From Sclerodactyla briareus (Eukaryota; Echinodermata; Holothuroidea; Dendrochirotida; Sclerodactylidae): a stretch of DNA of 64,000 nucleotides. How positions within the stretch are numbered: the stretch's first letter is position 1; each line of letters opens with the position of its first letter. The stretch spans positions 644,925-708,924 of the forward strand of contig JAODTK010001477.1 in assembly GCA_026419785.1 (NCBI GenBank). Reading direction: 5' to 3'. Under the pieces are notes generated by a model, which saw only the letters and a program-made list of their open reading frames with translations, was not told the DNA's origin and searched no databases. Shown piece by piece: positions 24,019 to 36,524 of this stretch. The position numbers were made by a program, and so were the translations under genes.

Positions 24019-27000
24019 GTATACTCATTTTATTTGACAGTATCTTCAGATTTTCTCAGTTTAAACATTGTGAGGGAGAACATTAGCATTGTCGAGTCAA
24101 TCATCCAAAAGCACACATCCTATGGATGGGAGAAACAATATTAGAATATCAGAGATTGTCCACAATTAAGTAACAATGATGCTGGGGCAAAGTACAAAAC
24201 TATATTCTTAAAATCTCATAAAAAAAGTATTGAAAAGCTTACGAAAACCTCATAGATTATCACCCATGGACAGATGTTCATCCCTGCTTTCAGCATCTCT
24301 CTATGGCTATACCTTGATCAATCAATTAATTACATTTGCAATTTACATCAATTTATGTATGTACTCAATCATATTTCTGCGAAAAGGAATCTATGCTAAA
24401 TTGCCATACTATATTGCCCAATTTGAGTCAACTCTTTCTATTTTATACATCAGTTATCTGGATAATTATTCAGCTTTCCTATATACATAAAAAATGTTCT
24501 TTAATGAAAATGTCCCCTTTAGGAACCTGAAATTTACAAAATCGCATATTTTTCAGGATAAGAGATCTACAAAAATAGAGATAGTCTAGAATAGGTGCAA
24601 GAGACTGAAAATAGATGAAAGTGGCAAACTTATCAATCCTTGGTTCGTCTGCTGTCTTGTCTTTTTAGTTCCGATATGACTCATTCCTCGTGAAGCTAGC
24701 GTTCCATACATGCTGTTGTGGAATGCGGTATCAATTCAAAATCACATTTCACAGACTATTTGACAATGAGAATGAACTGTATGCTGATGGGAGAGACAGT
24801 GAAAGTGCAGAACTCATGAATATGGACGTTACTTGAGAAGGATATTCCTAGAACCCATCGCGATGACGCCACATTCATGGTACATATGGTAATGTTTCCT
24901 ACTCATTCTATTATTTTGGATGATTTGGTTGCCACCTTGGAACTTGTCGCGACAGATTACAGTTTATTCACTGAGTCACTCTTCATGTTTTCGTCCGCAT
25001 AAATCTGAACGTAATGGTCTCATGGAGCACCTGCATCTATAGAGTTCTAGCCAGGTAGGACATGATGCATATATCAACTGCACCACGCACCATAGATTTA
25101 CAGGAATGGTGTGTCATCATTGTCTGCTAGATGAGCCAAAGTCAAACAAACCTCCATTTCCATGCAATTGACCCACATCAAAATGATTGACCCACCAATT
25201 GTCATTTTGTGAATAAAAATGGACTTCCCACATAGAAAACCTTGACGCACTCCTGGGTCTGATGTGACGTACTAAAGCTCAACTTTGATGCACCTCTGTG
25301 ACATAGGTAATTAGGTATACAACTGATGAGTGAATGACTGTTAGGTAATGGATCTAAAGACTAATGAGGGACAAAATGTAGCAAAAGATGTATTTAAAAC
25401 GTAAAGAATGAGCACCCAGGTATAAAAGTAAGACTGCAGCTGAGGTACAGGAGCCTCAGCCCAGCTGCAGCCAATCTGCGATTGTAATGTAATAAGATGC
25501 ACCACCACTGTGTAGTGGGCGTTGATTTCAGTGATGTGTGGCAAGATCATTGTTAGCATTATCCCTGCAGCTCAGTTGCAGCAAACATACGGCTGCAGCA
25601 GCTTAGCTGCAGCTCCACTTTCGACATGATCGTTGGTCAGTGGTGGTCCATGTATTTTTGTAAAATGTTCCACTGCAGTTTAATGAGGTCTGTCAATGAA
25701 TGTTCTGTGAGAATTTAGTCCCCACCATAACCAGTGATGCTAGCCCATGTGGAATTTCGTTGGCTTTAACACCAGGGGTGACTTGTATCAGCGGATTAGG
25801 GATTTACACCATTTAGTTTGAATGACGTGCAAGCTGCACAAATCTACCAATCTAATCACTTTTTAGGACATGCAGGTCCGTCGTATTGAACGCAGAGTAC
25901 TGTGAAGTAGTCAAGTAGCCAAGGCAATCTGTAGAGGATGACAATAACTATGGAAATACCTATATACATAGAAAGCAGGAGTAGCCAATTTGCCAAAAGA
26001 CCCCCATTTGGAGTATTCAATCAATGGCGTTGCATCTCAGGAACGGAGCAGCCCTTATGAGGAAAGACAAGGTCAAAACTTTTTATTTCCACTTTTCCCA
26101 CCCATGGTTCACCGGGATGGACATGGCAGCTCTAAAATGGGATGGTATGATGTGCTATTGGATATCCAAAGAGTAAACTCCACTTGAAGAATTTTATTTT
26201 CCCCTCCCGAGGGAATTATTTTACTCCGACGGAGTAGTACATACAGGAATTAGGTTTTGGCCGAAGCATACCAAGCTTCATAAATCTGCTGTAACATCTC
26301 TCAGCTTGGAAATTGGCCCCCTGATAACAAAACTGTAGATGTAATATAAAATAGTTCTGACATAATGTAAGGAGTGAATAACTGAAAACATTCAACATTA
26401 ATAGGGAGCACCCAGTAATGAATGCTTTCTACAGATATTTTGCATGTCCATGTCATTGAATTTGACATTGATTTCTAATAAACGAAAGGAAAAAATGTGA
26501 GGACACTAAAGGCAGTGGATGTTCCACCCACTATAAAGTTTCTACCAGGCCTTATTATGATGCATCACTGAACTTGTCCTCCATCGATTCGGAGACCAAG
26601 TTCACAAATTCTTATAGGACCTGCAGCACTAAGAGGCACTCACACCACTACATGCCAACAGTTCCTCAAACATACCCTGGAGGGTAATGAGACTTCTCTC
26701 CAGTAGGAACTGCACCAACAGCAGCCCCATATCAACTGGAACATGTCCTCAAATCCCTTACACCAGTGAAGCAGTCATAGTACTAACTGCCCATGTACCA
26801 TTAGAGGATCTCAGAGAGAACCTGGGGAGTTATTGAATATCTTCTCAGTAGGAACGAGATCGTGAAAATCTCCTCCATCTGTTTAACAGACCAATTGTGG
26901 TTACCAAGATCATGAGTTTCTCTGACGGCCCTGGAGGGTCGTTCGACAGCCATCCAGATTTTGGACTGACATCCTATCACTCGCCAGATTCAAGGCACCA

Positions 27001-28085
27001 CCGGGCTACCTCCTGTTCCTCCAATGTATCCTCCAGAAATTGTGACGTTGTGGTGCCTGGGGCCCTCAGTCGAGGCCAGTCTTGTCTGCGCAGAAGGGCT
27101 CCGGGACCACCTCTTGAGTGGGCTTGTGATCCTGTCTCAGGGCGTTTGTCCTTCTCTGGCTTCCTGGAGGGAGAGATGAAGGATGACAAGTTATGCTCCT
27201 GTTGAAGTGAACGTGAGACATGCCAGGTAGAAGATCCCTTCTGAATGATCAGACTGGTACGAAGGTATAAGAGTGCTAAAATTGCAATCCACAGAATGCT
27301 ATTGATTGCTGATAGAGTCATTTCTCATAACTCAGGAGGGTGTTTAGGCCTATTGCCTGGCACCATTCCGACTCTCAACACCAAGACTAAGACTAAAAAT
27401 GAAAAAGTACAAGTTGCTGTAATTCATTTGTATAATTTGTTGGTCAGTCCAGACCATCTGTCAGTATACACCTCCCTAGGTAAATGCTGTTTTATCTCAA
27501 TGCCGGTTTATGGGGTCCCCACACGCAGCCTCCTCTCATTGTTGTTGGGGTTTCCCCATGGGATACTTAGGGATTTACAGACATTGTGCCATACACATAG
27601 ATTATATTCAAATAATTTTTGTGCATAAACTGGAACCAAGCACTAAATACCCCCATAGGAATGTATAGTTGGTGAAATTGTATGTTTAGAGACTTGCACA
27701 AGCACTTCCAATAGAACTCTTATGCACCTTTTTTAGGCAGGAGTCATATCATTACTAGGAACACCCTTCATAGTTTGACCACCTAACAATTCTCCATGGA
27801 TATCGAAAAACAGTGTGAAGGATATTCCAAGAAGGTTCTGCTCATTGAATTACCACTGTAATATATAAGTCTGGGATGGAGCAGTCGTGGAAAGAAACAC
27901 ACCATCTCAACTCAAGACTAGCCTATTCTAAGACATTCTCAGACATGGAACATTGTCATCGATCCAACACGCTGAGCCAACGTGGTCTAGTGCTAATGCT
28001 TGCAAAACCCAAACATTTTTGGGTTCGGTTCTCCAAAGGAGGCACTTGGTTTCCTTCTTAGGCAGAAGAAGCAAATGGGGCTACA
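24019..28085. other. Stretch without a supported gene
   Basis: Features seen: a TATAAAAG followed by a cluster of AGCTGCAG/CAGCTG motifs at 25420-25615; degenerate repeated TTCCTACTGAGA and CTCCAGGGT blocks about 150 bases apart (minus strand, 26690-26860); and overlapping open frames at 26.9-27.3 kb with no splice support. Confidence 0.4.
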
Positions 28086-28326
28086 GGTAGCCCGTCGCGT
28101 AATCTCAGGTGAGCCCGTCGAGTAATCTCAGTATCCCGTCGAGTAATGCTCAGGTACCCGTCGAGTAATCTCAGGTAGCCCGTCGAGTAATCTCAGGACG
28201 GCCCGTCTAGTAATCCCAGGTAGCCCGTCGAGTAATCTCAGGAGCCGTCGAGTAATCTCAGGTAGCCCGTCGAGTAATCCTCAGGTAGCCCGTCAAGTAA
28301 TCTCAGGTAGCCCGTCGAGTAATCGG
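28086..28326 (+). repeat. Minisatellite, 22-bp unit, about 11 copies
   Basis: The unit AGGTAGCCCGTCGAGTAATC plus TC repeats, with length variants of 20 to 23 bases. Differences include loss of GTA or of one C, and CAAGTAATC or CTAGTAATC in single units. No gene overlaps it. Confidence 0.95.
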
Positions 28327-29092
28327 GAAAGTTTTGGTCGGGCGTGACCTCTAACTACCGATCCACCAGTTAGTTCTGGCTGCTGTGTGTCCCGGCCCTC
28401 TCAGTGTAACAGTCCCCCAGTGTTCACACTGGGGGAGGGAACTGCTGTGCAGGCTCACTGGCCCCATTGTCTGGAGACAAGCCCCGCAGCTTCGGTGCTG
28501 TTCACAGCGTGTGCCGGTCTGTGCCCTCAAGCTTTTCTTTTTCTAACAACATATTCTGTATGTAACCAAAACCTAAACCTGGGCTGTCAAAGTGATTATC
28601 TTCGAAACTTAAGATGAATGATAGGAGGTGCATGATTCAGTGGATCTGTTAGGTGAATTTTGAAGATGGACATAGCTCAGATAGTGTGAGAATTAGCTGA
28701 ACTTAAGGATCGGAATTGTGTTGGAACATAAAATTGAGGAATAAAAAAATGGGTTCGTGCGTGTTGGCGCTAGACGGGGAGGGAGAGATGGATTCCTCCT
28801 GCCTTGCTGGAATTCTGGAATCCCTCTCAAAAATACTGTTCAGTAGGGCATTCCCTCCCAATATTCAGGGTTTTGGGGTTGTTTTTAGTGTTACCGCCTG
28901 CAACAGTGCAATATGCGTGTCTCTCTTTTCACACTTCTGAAATCCCTCTTGAAAATATAATCCCAGGAGGGAAGTCCTCCTGGATAAAAGCTAGTGCAAA
29001 CACTGGACTTCGTGTACGTGCAGATATTGAGCCAGTGATAACAGTAGAGGCTGTGGGGGGAGTAGAATAATCTCAACTGAGGTTTTATCCAG

Positions 29093-29167
29093 AGAGTGTG
29101 GACGTCGAAGTAATTTGATAGGGACAGATCAGTTTGGAGGAATGTCACTCAGGTCGGTACAGGCCGG
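29093..29167 (+). CDS. Weak candidate internal exon
   Basis: The acceptor is GGTTTTATCCAG and the donor CCGG|GTAAGA. The 75 bases read ECGRRSNLIGTDQFGGMSLR and SVQAG in one frame, with one base before and two after. Length and phase are symmetric. It does not match the phases of nearby candidates at 29284 and 30898, so it may be chance. Confidence 0.2.
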
Positions 29168-29283
29168 GTAAGAGAGGTTAAAGTGAATATGATTATTTCT
29201 GGTCATCCAAACAGTTGTGAGTTTGCGCATCACGGTAAAAGGCATTTCTCATTGAGGTGCATGAGGGGCATACCCATTCTTAG

Positions 29284-29346
29284 CCGTTGCAAGATCTCCA
29301 AGCTAGGAAAATGACCCCAACTGTCTCCAGGGAGCTCATAAAACAG
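29284..29346 (+). CDS. Weak candidate internal exon
   Basis: The acceptor is ACCCATTCTTAG and the donor CAG|GTAATC. The 63 bases read PLQDLQARKMTPTVSRELIK and Q in phase 0 at both ends. It is plausible by composition, but no joined neighbour of the right phase is known. Confidence 0.2.
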
Positions 29347-30897
29347 GTAATCTGGCCTCCCTCTGCCCTACCTCCAAGGTCAAAAGATCCTTGGGCAGAA
29401 AAAGTCATAAATCACTTGGCCCTGCACACAGGGCAGGAACAGATATCCACTGGGCACCAGTACAGAACCTCAGAGTTCTGAGAGTTTTATGGTTTGTTGG
29501 CATTCCGTTCCACAAAGGCAGCGTGGGATCACCTGCAGCCCAGTGTGCAAGGTTATAAGTGTAACCACAGAAAGCCAGTAGCAGCAGTGGCTAATCCTTC
29601 TTCCCAGACCTATGCCCGGTAGGTCAGGGGAGCAGAGCTATAAGGGAATTTCCTGGTATGTTGAATTGTACATACATACCAGACTGGTCATTGCAGCCGA
29701 CATGAACCCTGAAGCCTACCTCACCTGTACGGAGTTCAACACTGCGGTCGGTCCGGTCGGGTCATAAGTTTTAATAGAACTCCTTGCAAATTCACTATGG
29801 TCGATTTCTCAGACCGTGGACTGTATTGTTTTTGGACGCCGCGGAGGAATTCCTAGCAGAAAACACACAGGAATATCTTTGATTTCAAAGGTTCTGTTCG
29901 TATGTCCTCAAGAATTATTGAAGGAAGTTGGACCACTGATAGGTGGAGGGGAGGGAGGATACTTACTTTAAGTCAAGCCATTTCGTGCTCCAATTTACAC
30001 TGCTTTGGATTCATTTGCCATCACAAAACCTTGACAATTTTTTAACTAAAAATTCACTGCAATGTGGCGGCAGTCTGGCCACTTGCAGTGGCTAAGGGTT
30101 GCAGTCACCCCCTAACACCTTATGGTAAGGACATCGACTGTGAGTATGGCCGTAAGCTGTCACAAGCCTGCGGCTACACGGTGAGGCAGCATAAGCAGAG
30201 AAGTTGTAGTGTCTGGGAGGAAGAATCGATAACAACAAGTTGTCCTTCTGGACACTCCGTAATGGGGAGTATTATAACCTGTTCGTCCTGAACTCACAGG
30301 GGATGTTATGAAGTTATTCACTTAGGACAGTACAGCCATGGTGATGTAAACTGCATGAAATAGTTATCATGTGACAAGAAAATGATGTTTTGTATGTAAT
30401 GTGAAATGTTATACATTTTGAATTGAAAATAGCCAGAAGTAATTTATATGGCCTTCGACATATAATGATGGAGTGTATGCCAACAGATAGTGACTGGTCA
30501 TTAGCAACCACATGATTTCAAATTGGTAATTAATTGATGAATGACACTCAGTTACATGACAGGGTCACTTGCTTGTTCGCATTTCCCCTCAAGTACAAAA
30601 GTCAAGAGTAAAAATAGCCAATGGAAAGGTACAACAGCAGGTGCGTTGGTGTTAAGGACAGCTGATTGTGCTGCGTGCTCCATCAGTTTTATCATAGAGT
30701 GTTCTGGGATTATTGCAAAACAGTGTCTAGGATGGTAATTGAAAAAAGGATGCCCGACAGGAGTAGTAGCTAGCCAAGTTGTTGGGTACATGTCACTCAC
30801 TCATCACTCATAGGGGGCACATGCCCAGGCAAAAGGGTCCCAGCCACCCCACAGCTTATAATCACCCTTTGGGAGCACCATGACTTGGTTTCTACAG

Positions 30898-31025
30898 TGA
30901 CCAATAGCACTTTCCAAAAACCCTGCAAAGACCTGGTTGAACTGGCTGAGTCCATGCCAATTGGGAGCCTCAATGGATTAGCTCTAGAAGTGTGCCTCCG
31001 TGTGATCGTACAACTCGACAAATAG
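30898..31025 (+). CDS. Weak candidate last exon
   Basis: After GGTTTCTACAG the frame reads TNSTFQKPCKDLVELAESMP, then IGSLNGLALEVCLRVIVQLD, K and TAG. The helix-like text is coding in character. It would enter in phase 1, compatible with the exon ending at 12612, but about 18 kb lies between and nothing else ties them. Confidence 0.25.
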
Positions 31026-31229
31026 CAAAGTCGGATGATAACCCATGCAGGCACAGTGCTACCAATCGGCCTTCTTACTAAAAATCAACCAATCAGGTGT
31101 TGGTTGAAAAGCGTGAAGCTAGTGATCACCTGGCTCACAACACAGAGGATGGGAGGAGTCAGAGGACTGCACCAAGCAACGTCACAGCACTTCAAGAATA
31201 CATGAGGATATCTAATGCAACAGATGGTT

Positions 31230-32612
31230 CTGACACAAGACAGGCTGGCACACCACGTAGTTCTGCACACACAAGAAAGGCTGGCACACCAAGAAGTTCT
31301 GCACAAGAAAGGCTGGCACCCCACGCAGTTCTGCACAAGACAGGCTGGCACAACCAAGCAGTTCTCACAGACAGGCTTGGCACACAACACAGAGTTATGC
31401 ACAAGACAGGGCTTGGCACACCACGTAGTCTGGCACAAGACAGGCGGGCACACCACGCAGTCTGCAAAGACAGGTGGCGAACCACGAAGTCTGCACAAGA
31501 CACAGGCGGGCACACCAAGCAGTTCTGGCACAGACAGGCTGGTACAACCACGAGTTTGCACAAGACAGGCTGGCACACCACGCAGTCTGAACAAGACAGG
31601 CGGGTTGGCCACAGCCAAGCAGTTTGCACAAGACAGGTGGCACACCACAGCATTATGCCAAGACAGGCTGGGCCACAACACAAAGTCGCACAGACAGGCT
31701 GGGTCACACCACGCAGTCTGCACAAGACAGGCTGGCACACACACAGTTCTGCACACAAGACAGGCGGCAACACGCAGTTCGCACGACAGGCGGGCACACC
31801 ACGCAGTTCTGCACACAACAGGCGGCACACCACGCAGTTCTGCACAAGACAGGCTGGCCAAACCACGCAGTTATGCCACAAGACAGGCTGGCAACCACGC
31901 AGTTCTGCAAAGACAGGCTGGCCACACACCCAACAGTTCTGCACAGACAGGCTGGCACACCACGTAGTTCTGCACAAGACAGGCGGCACCCCAAGCAGTT
32001 CGCAACAAGCCGGCGGGTACACCACGCAGGTTGCCACAGGACAGGCTGGCACACCACGCAGTTCTTGCACAAGACAGGATGGCACAACCACGCAGTTGGC
32101 ACAAGACAGGTGGCACACCACGCAGTTCGGCACAAGACAGGCGCTTGCACACCACGCAGTTCTGCACAAGACAGGCTGGCACACCACGCATGTTTGCAAA
32201 AGGACAGGATGGCACACCACACAGTTTTGACCAAGACAGGCTGGCACACCACGTAGTTCTGCACAAGGCCAGGCTGGCACACCAAGGCAGTCGCAACAAG
32301 GGACAGGTGTTACACACGCAGTTCTGCACAAGGACAGGCTGGCACCACCACGCAGTTCTGCACAAGACAGGCTGGCACACCACGCAGTCTGCACAAGACA
32401 GGCTGGCCCACCCCACGCAGTTTGCACAAGACAGGCTGGCACACCACGCAGTCTGCACCAAGACAGGCTGGCCACCACGCAGTTCTGCCACAAGACAGGT
32501 GGCACACCAGCAGGTCTGCCACAAGACAGGTTGCACACCACGCAGTTCTGCACAAGACAGGCTGGCACACCACGCAGTTCCGCACAAGACAGGCTGGCCA
32601 CATGCGGTTCGA
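31230..32612 (+). repeat. Minisatellite, 32-bp unit, about 42 copies
   Basis: The unit is ACAAGACAGGCTGGCACACC followed by ACGCAGTTCTGC. Copies vary by loss of single bases (GTTC to GTC, CTGG to CGG), added bases and occasional ACACAAG. Because 32 is not a multiple of three and the unit has no stop in several frames, open frames of 193 to 480 codons appear on both strands, including a Cys-rich minus-strand reading (QPVLCRTAWCASLSCAELRG). These frames follow from the repeat and are not evidence of a gene. Confidence 0.95.
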
Positions 32613-35434
32613 GATCTCTAAAGAGCCTATCCATTTAGAGTGATTCTGCTTTCATTCCGAACTTTCTCCAGAGTGGACGGAGAACCAGCCATGCCCTGGT
32701 CCCGCACTACACGTGAATAGGGGGGATAAACCCAGTTACCCCGTTCAAGCCGCACAACTGAGTTCAGCATTAATCAGGGTGTCAATGCAAAAACTCAACG
32801 GAAAATGGACATGTGCAGGGGGTAAACCGCCAAGCGATATCCCAGCAGAAGAGCCTTTGTGGCCTGTTGCGAGGATTCACTTTAAATTATGTCCATTTGA
32901 CCTCCAGTGCTTTGAATGCCCTACCTGGTGTTCAGGTCCATCTGTGGTCCACATTCCCCAAGTTTTGTTCGAATACGACAAAGTTAGAAAAATTGCATGA
33001 TTTATGCAAATTGGACATCCTGTGACCTTCAATGACCTTCATGTGCATAGGACTAACAAAGTCTACATCTACCAAAGTTGTTCAAATCCGACAAAGAGTT
33101 AGGAAAATTTTGCAAAAAAAAACACAAATTGACCTCCGACAATTGCTCCTAAACCTTGATTCCAGAAAAAGTTCACATACATAAGTCAATTACATGCCGT
33201 AACAAAAACATGAACATGCAATAATATGGACCCATAAACCACATGCATATGTGCTTAGTAAAAACGCCTGGCTGAGTGTTGTTCATGCTACTAGACCATT
33301 TCTTCCATTTGAAAGAATTTTGAACAAACTCACAAACACAATTCCTATTCTATAATCCCACACACGCGACCAAAATGCGAACACTCTACAGACAAGGTGA
33401 TATACATTTTACTGGTGTGAAACCCCAAGTAATCATGCCTGTGTATGTGCAGGTTGAAGTCCCACTTACCCACCGTTAGTCCTTTTCTTCATCTTTTTAG
33501 CTGGGAGGGATGACCACTAAATCAGTTGGCAAAAAATTCAAAAATTGTGACCCAGTTACAAAAATATCCATTGCTGCGAACAAAAATCTCGGGATCATCT
33601 CATCATAAGATTATGTTCATTACATGTTGTCTGAAGGGTGGCTTTAATTGAAGAAAAGTAGGGATGGTAATGTGGAATTGTATCGCTCGTGAAAGATCAT
33701 TCTCGACTGTTCCTATTGCCTGTCCGGGGTTGTATACCACTTGAGGCCATGGGATGTACTACACTTTGAGCCTTAAGCAGTCTTAAAAAATTTAGATGTA
33801 CAAAATGTTTAACCATTCAATGCCCCCCACCCCCCCAAAAAAAAAAAACCTATTTTTTCACATTGGGCCGCTTCCCAGTGCGACTATTGTCCTGTTGGGG
33901 TGACTCCCTCAGGGCCGCAGTTTAGAATGAGCCAATTCTTGAAAATCCTGTTTCCTGTACCGATTTCAACGAAGAAGACTATAGAAAATTCCTCCACGAA
34001 TCGGATGTTGATGAGTATGGCACTTAAAAGGTATCCTATCTGTTTTTTTCTTGTTTTTTGAACCCCCCTACAAAACACCATGGATGCTTTATACTAATTG
34101 TAGGCCCCAGTTTTTTTTCCAATCATTTGCAGACAAAATCATTGTAAATCCATTACCTACAACTAAGCGTGTTGTGAAGTCACTGACCACAAGCTATTAT
34201 ATATAATGCATATAGGGTATAGTGATGAGGAAGTTATTACCAGCTGGAAATAAACTATCCATGAAAATAATGAACTGGTATAATCCATTGCTATAGGAAC
34301 AGTTTCACATTCACTGTTAATAAGTCTCTGCCCACATAGAATAAAACTACAATAGAGTAATGCAGAAAACCTAATGAGCTAGTAAAAATAGATATTATGA
34401 AATCTATTTCCACAAATTATAAACTGTTACTGGACGTCACTGTGCCACATAAAATAAACTTACATCGATAATTGTAGACAACATATGAGATGGTGGAAAG
34501 TACATAGCTATAAGATATATTTCCATAAAACCTTAAATTGAAACTGAACTCACTGCCAACAATCAAGATGGATGCACTCGAGTAATTCGCCATAAAAACA
34601 CATTGAACTGGGAAAAATCCATTGATGGAAAATCAGTCCACACACCAAAAAAATTGGAAAAACAGAGAAAAATCCCACAAAAATAAATGCTGTAGTAAAT
34701 AAAGGTCAGTGCCTAGAAAAGATTCGTTTTAGAGATTCACGGCCCACAGCTTGAAGAACCACAATTAATGTTTTTTTCTTAATAATAATTCACTCCCCCC
34801 CCCCACCCCCAGAACCTGACAATGTAATTAAATTGCTGCTGACAAAATAGTACTAAACGTAAATATAAATCCCAAACTTACCGGACTGCAATTAAACAAA
34901 ATACCTGTGACTTGATGCTAATTGAGAGGCCATAAGCCTGTATCTAGGCTGAGACCATCCAACTACGAAACAATTAGTATTAATTCCTGAGTCCTAATTT
35001 CATTCACCTAGCACTCACAATGAGAGCATAGTTATCTAATGGATTTGTGCACTCAACAACTGTAATGCTTTCTCTATCAGGACAGTGATGAAAGCGGATA
35101 CCATCCCCTTTTTGTGCTCTTCAAAAAGACATATGGCCAGGTCTACAGCTGCCTGAAAATCAGGGAAAAGTTATGCCAACAAATATCAGTTTGACTTTGG
35201 TTGACTGTCTCAATAATGACCACCACATGACAGTAGTGAGTAGCACAAACTGTAGCTAAATTTTGATGAATTTCCTGGAAAGTAATTTCACAGGTCGAGA
35301 AGGGTGCTTCACCACTACAATGAATGCAATTTTTGCCTGAGGAAAACAATGAAAACAGTCACGGTGGTCAAAAGTAATTTGCTGATTGCGTGAAGGTGAA
35401 AAGGTAACAGCTTAGGACTCGCTAATAGAAACAG
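32613..35434. other. Stretch without a supported gene
   Basis: AT-rich, with A and C runs at 33820-33850 and 34796-34810. A 48-base minus-strand segment at 33468-33515 (SSLPAKKMKKRTNG, donor GTGG|GTAAGT) is possible, but a strong plus-strand acceptor at 33500 overlaps it, so I make no call. Confidence 0.4.
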
Positions 35435-35577
35435 GAGAGCAAATGTGGGGTGAGTTCCAGTCAACTGGTGGTCACATTCTTCAGTCAGTAGCCGTGACCA
35501 ACAGAACTAATGGCCGAACAAGTCATGGGAAATCTGATGAAATATATCAGTCTCAGGAGAGTGATAGTTCACTGAGA
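35435..35577 (+). CDS. Internal exon, polar Ser/Gln-rich, unidentified
   Basis: The acceptor is GCTAATAGAAACAG and the donor CTGAGA|GTAAGG. The 143 bases read EQMWGEFQSTGGHILQSVAV, TNRTNGRTSHGKSDEIYQSQ and ESDSSLR, entering in phase 1 and leaving in phase 0. The next candidate exon at 36230 starts in phase 0. The product is hydrophilic, without membrane segments, like the cytoplasmic tail of a receptor or adaptor. The entry phase also fits the exon ending at 12612, but that link is not shown. Confidence 0.45.
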
Positions 35578-36229
35578 GTAAGGTTGTTTAGATGGAGGCC
35601 ATGTGGCAGTACGCAGATACAGTGCAACTTTGATGCCCACAGTACCATGATGCGCAGGAGGGAAAAAAACACAAATAACAATTGACAAGAGGTTGCAATA
35701 GGAGTTTTTTTGTTAAAGTCACTGTGGAGAAGATTTTTTTTTCAAAGCAAAACAGTTGACTAGAACCACCCTTAATTCAACGATAAAGACAGAAGCGTCG
35801 TAAACCTAGCATTGCTTTTTATGCTAAAAACTGAATGCAAATATAAGAAACTGAATTCCCAAGATTTGGAGGGTATATTAGTGACAGTGATTCAATAGCT
35901 GGAGAGATCTTAATGATAGTCATATCTGCCATTTTTGCAAAGTACGAGCAGCGGCCGTAGTGAAAGAGAGGAGGAGGGGACTCAACCTCTCATATAAGCA
36001 TCCGATCCATCGAGTCCAAACTGGACGATTTCCTTGAAAACGAGCTCGAGGAATTTCTCCGCGATGAGACATTTATTTTTAGGGCGAATCCACAAATTGA
36101 TAGGCTGAATGAGGGTGTAAACAATGGGAGTTGGTGTATGGGTCAAAGATCCAGCACCTTAATTCTCTGATGAATGCTAAACCCCGCCCTCTCCATGACT
36201 ATGATAATCAGCTTTGATTTATTTTTCAG

Positions 36230-36322
36230 TGTCTTGGATGGCAATCATCTTATGGTCAATCTTCTCCTATGTATCTGTACTCAGGAGCAAAAAAGGATGT
36301 GGTGGAAAACCCCGATGACTGA
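36230..36322 (+). CDS. Candidate last exon joined to 35435-35577
   Basis: A strong acceptor (GCTTTGATTTATTTTTCAG) precedes a phase 0 frame reading CLGWQSSYGQSSPMYLYSGA, KKDVVENPDD and TGA at 36320. This fits the phase 0 exit of the exon at 35435. The frame stays coding-like beyond the TGA (NCALDEVYKVDKSAE) up to GGA|GTGAGG at about 36366, so the stop may be a nonsense change or error in a longer exon rather than the true end. Confidence 0.4.
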   Translation, partial: CLGWQSSYGQSSPMYLYSGAKKDVVENPDD

Positions 36323-36383
36323 AACTGTGCTTTGGACGAAGTTTACAAAGTGGACAAATCGGCGGAGTGAGGGGAGTAGTGAG

Positions 36384-36475
36384 CTGAATGTGGTATGGAA
36401 GGCTGCAATGGGACAGAATATAACAGTTTATGCCATCTGTTGGAGACAACAGGGACGGATATTGACAAACAAACT
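36384..36475 (+). pseudogene. Possible broken Kazal-like segment
   Basis: In the same frame as the exon at 36230, after three stops within 24 bases, the sequence reads ECGMEGCNGTEYNSLCHLLE and TTGTDI. The order CG-x-(D/E)-G, then Tyr, then S-x-C-x-L resembles the core of a Kazal inhibitor domain with two or three extra residues. There is no intact frame or splice site around it. It may be an exon relic or coincidence. Confidence 0.2.
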
Positions 36476-36524
36476 AGCTCGCCCAGAAAGGAGGCTAAGC
36501 TATTCAAACAAAGCTCACATTCTC

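Noticed and set aside
28086-28326. CRISPR array
   Set aside because: Units are contiguous without unique spacers, and the DNA is eukaryotic. The same holds for the other arrays.
31085-32634. Long open frames (up to 480 codons) in and around the 32-bp array as genes
   Set aside because: They arise on both strands and in several frames from a stop-poor repeat whose unit is not a multiple of three.
36320-36322. Selenocysteine codon
   Set aside because: There is no sign of a SECIS element, and three further stops follow shortly downstream.
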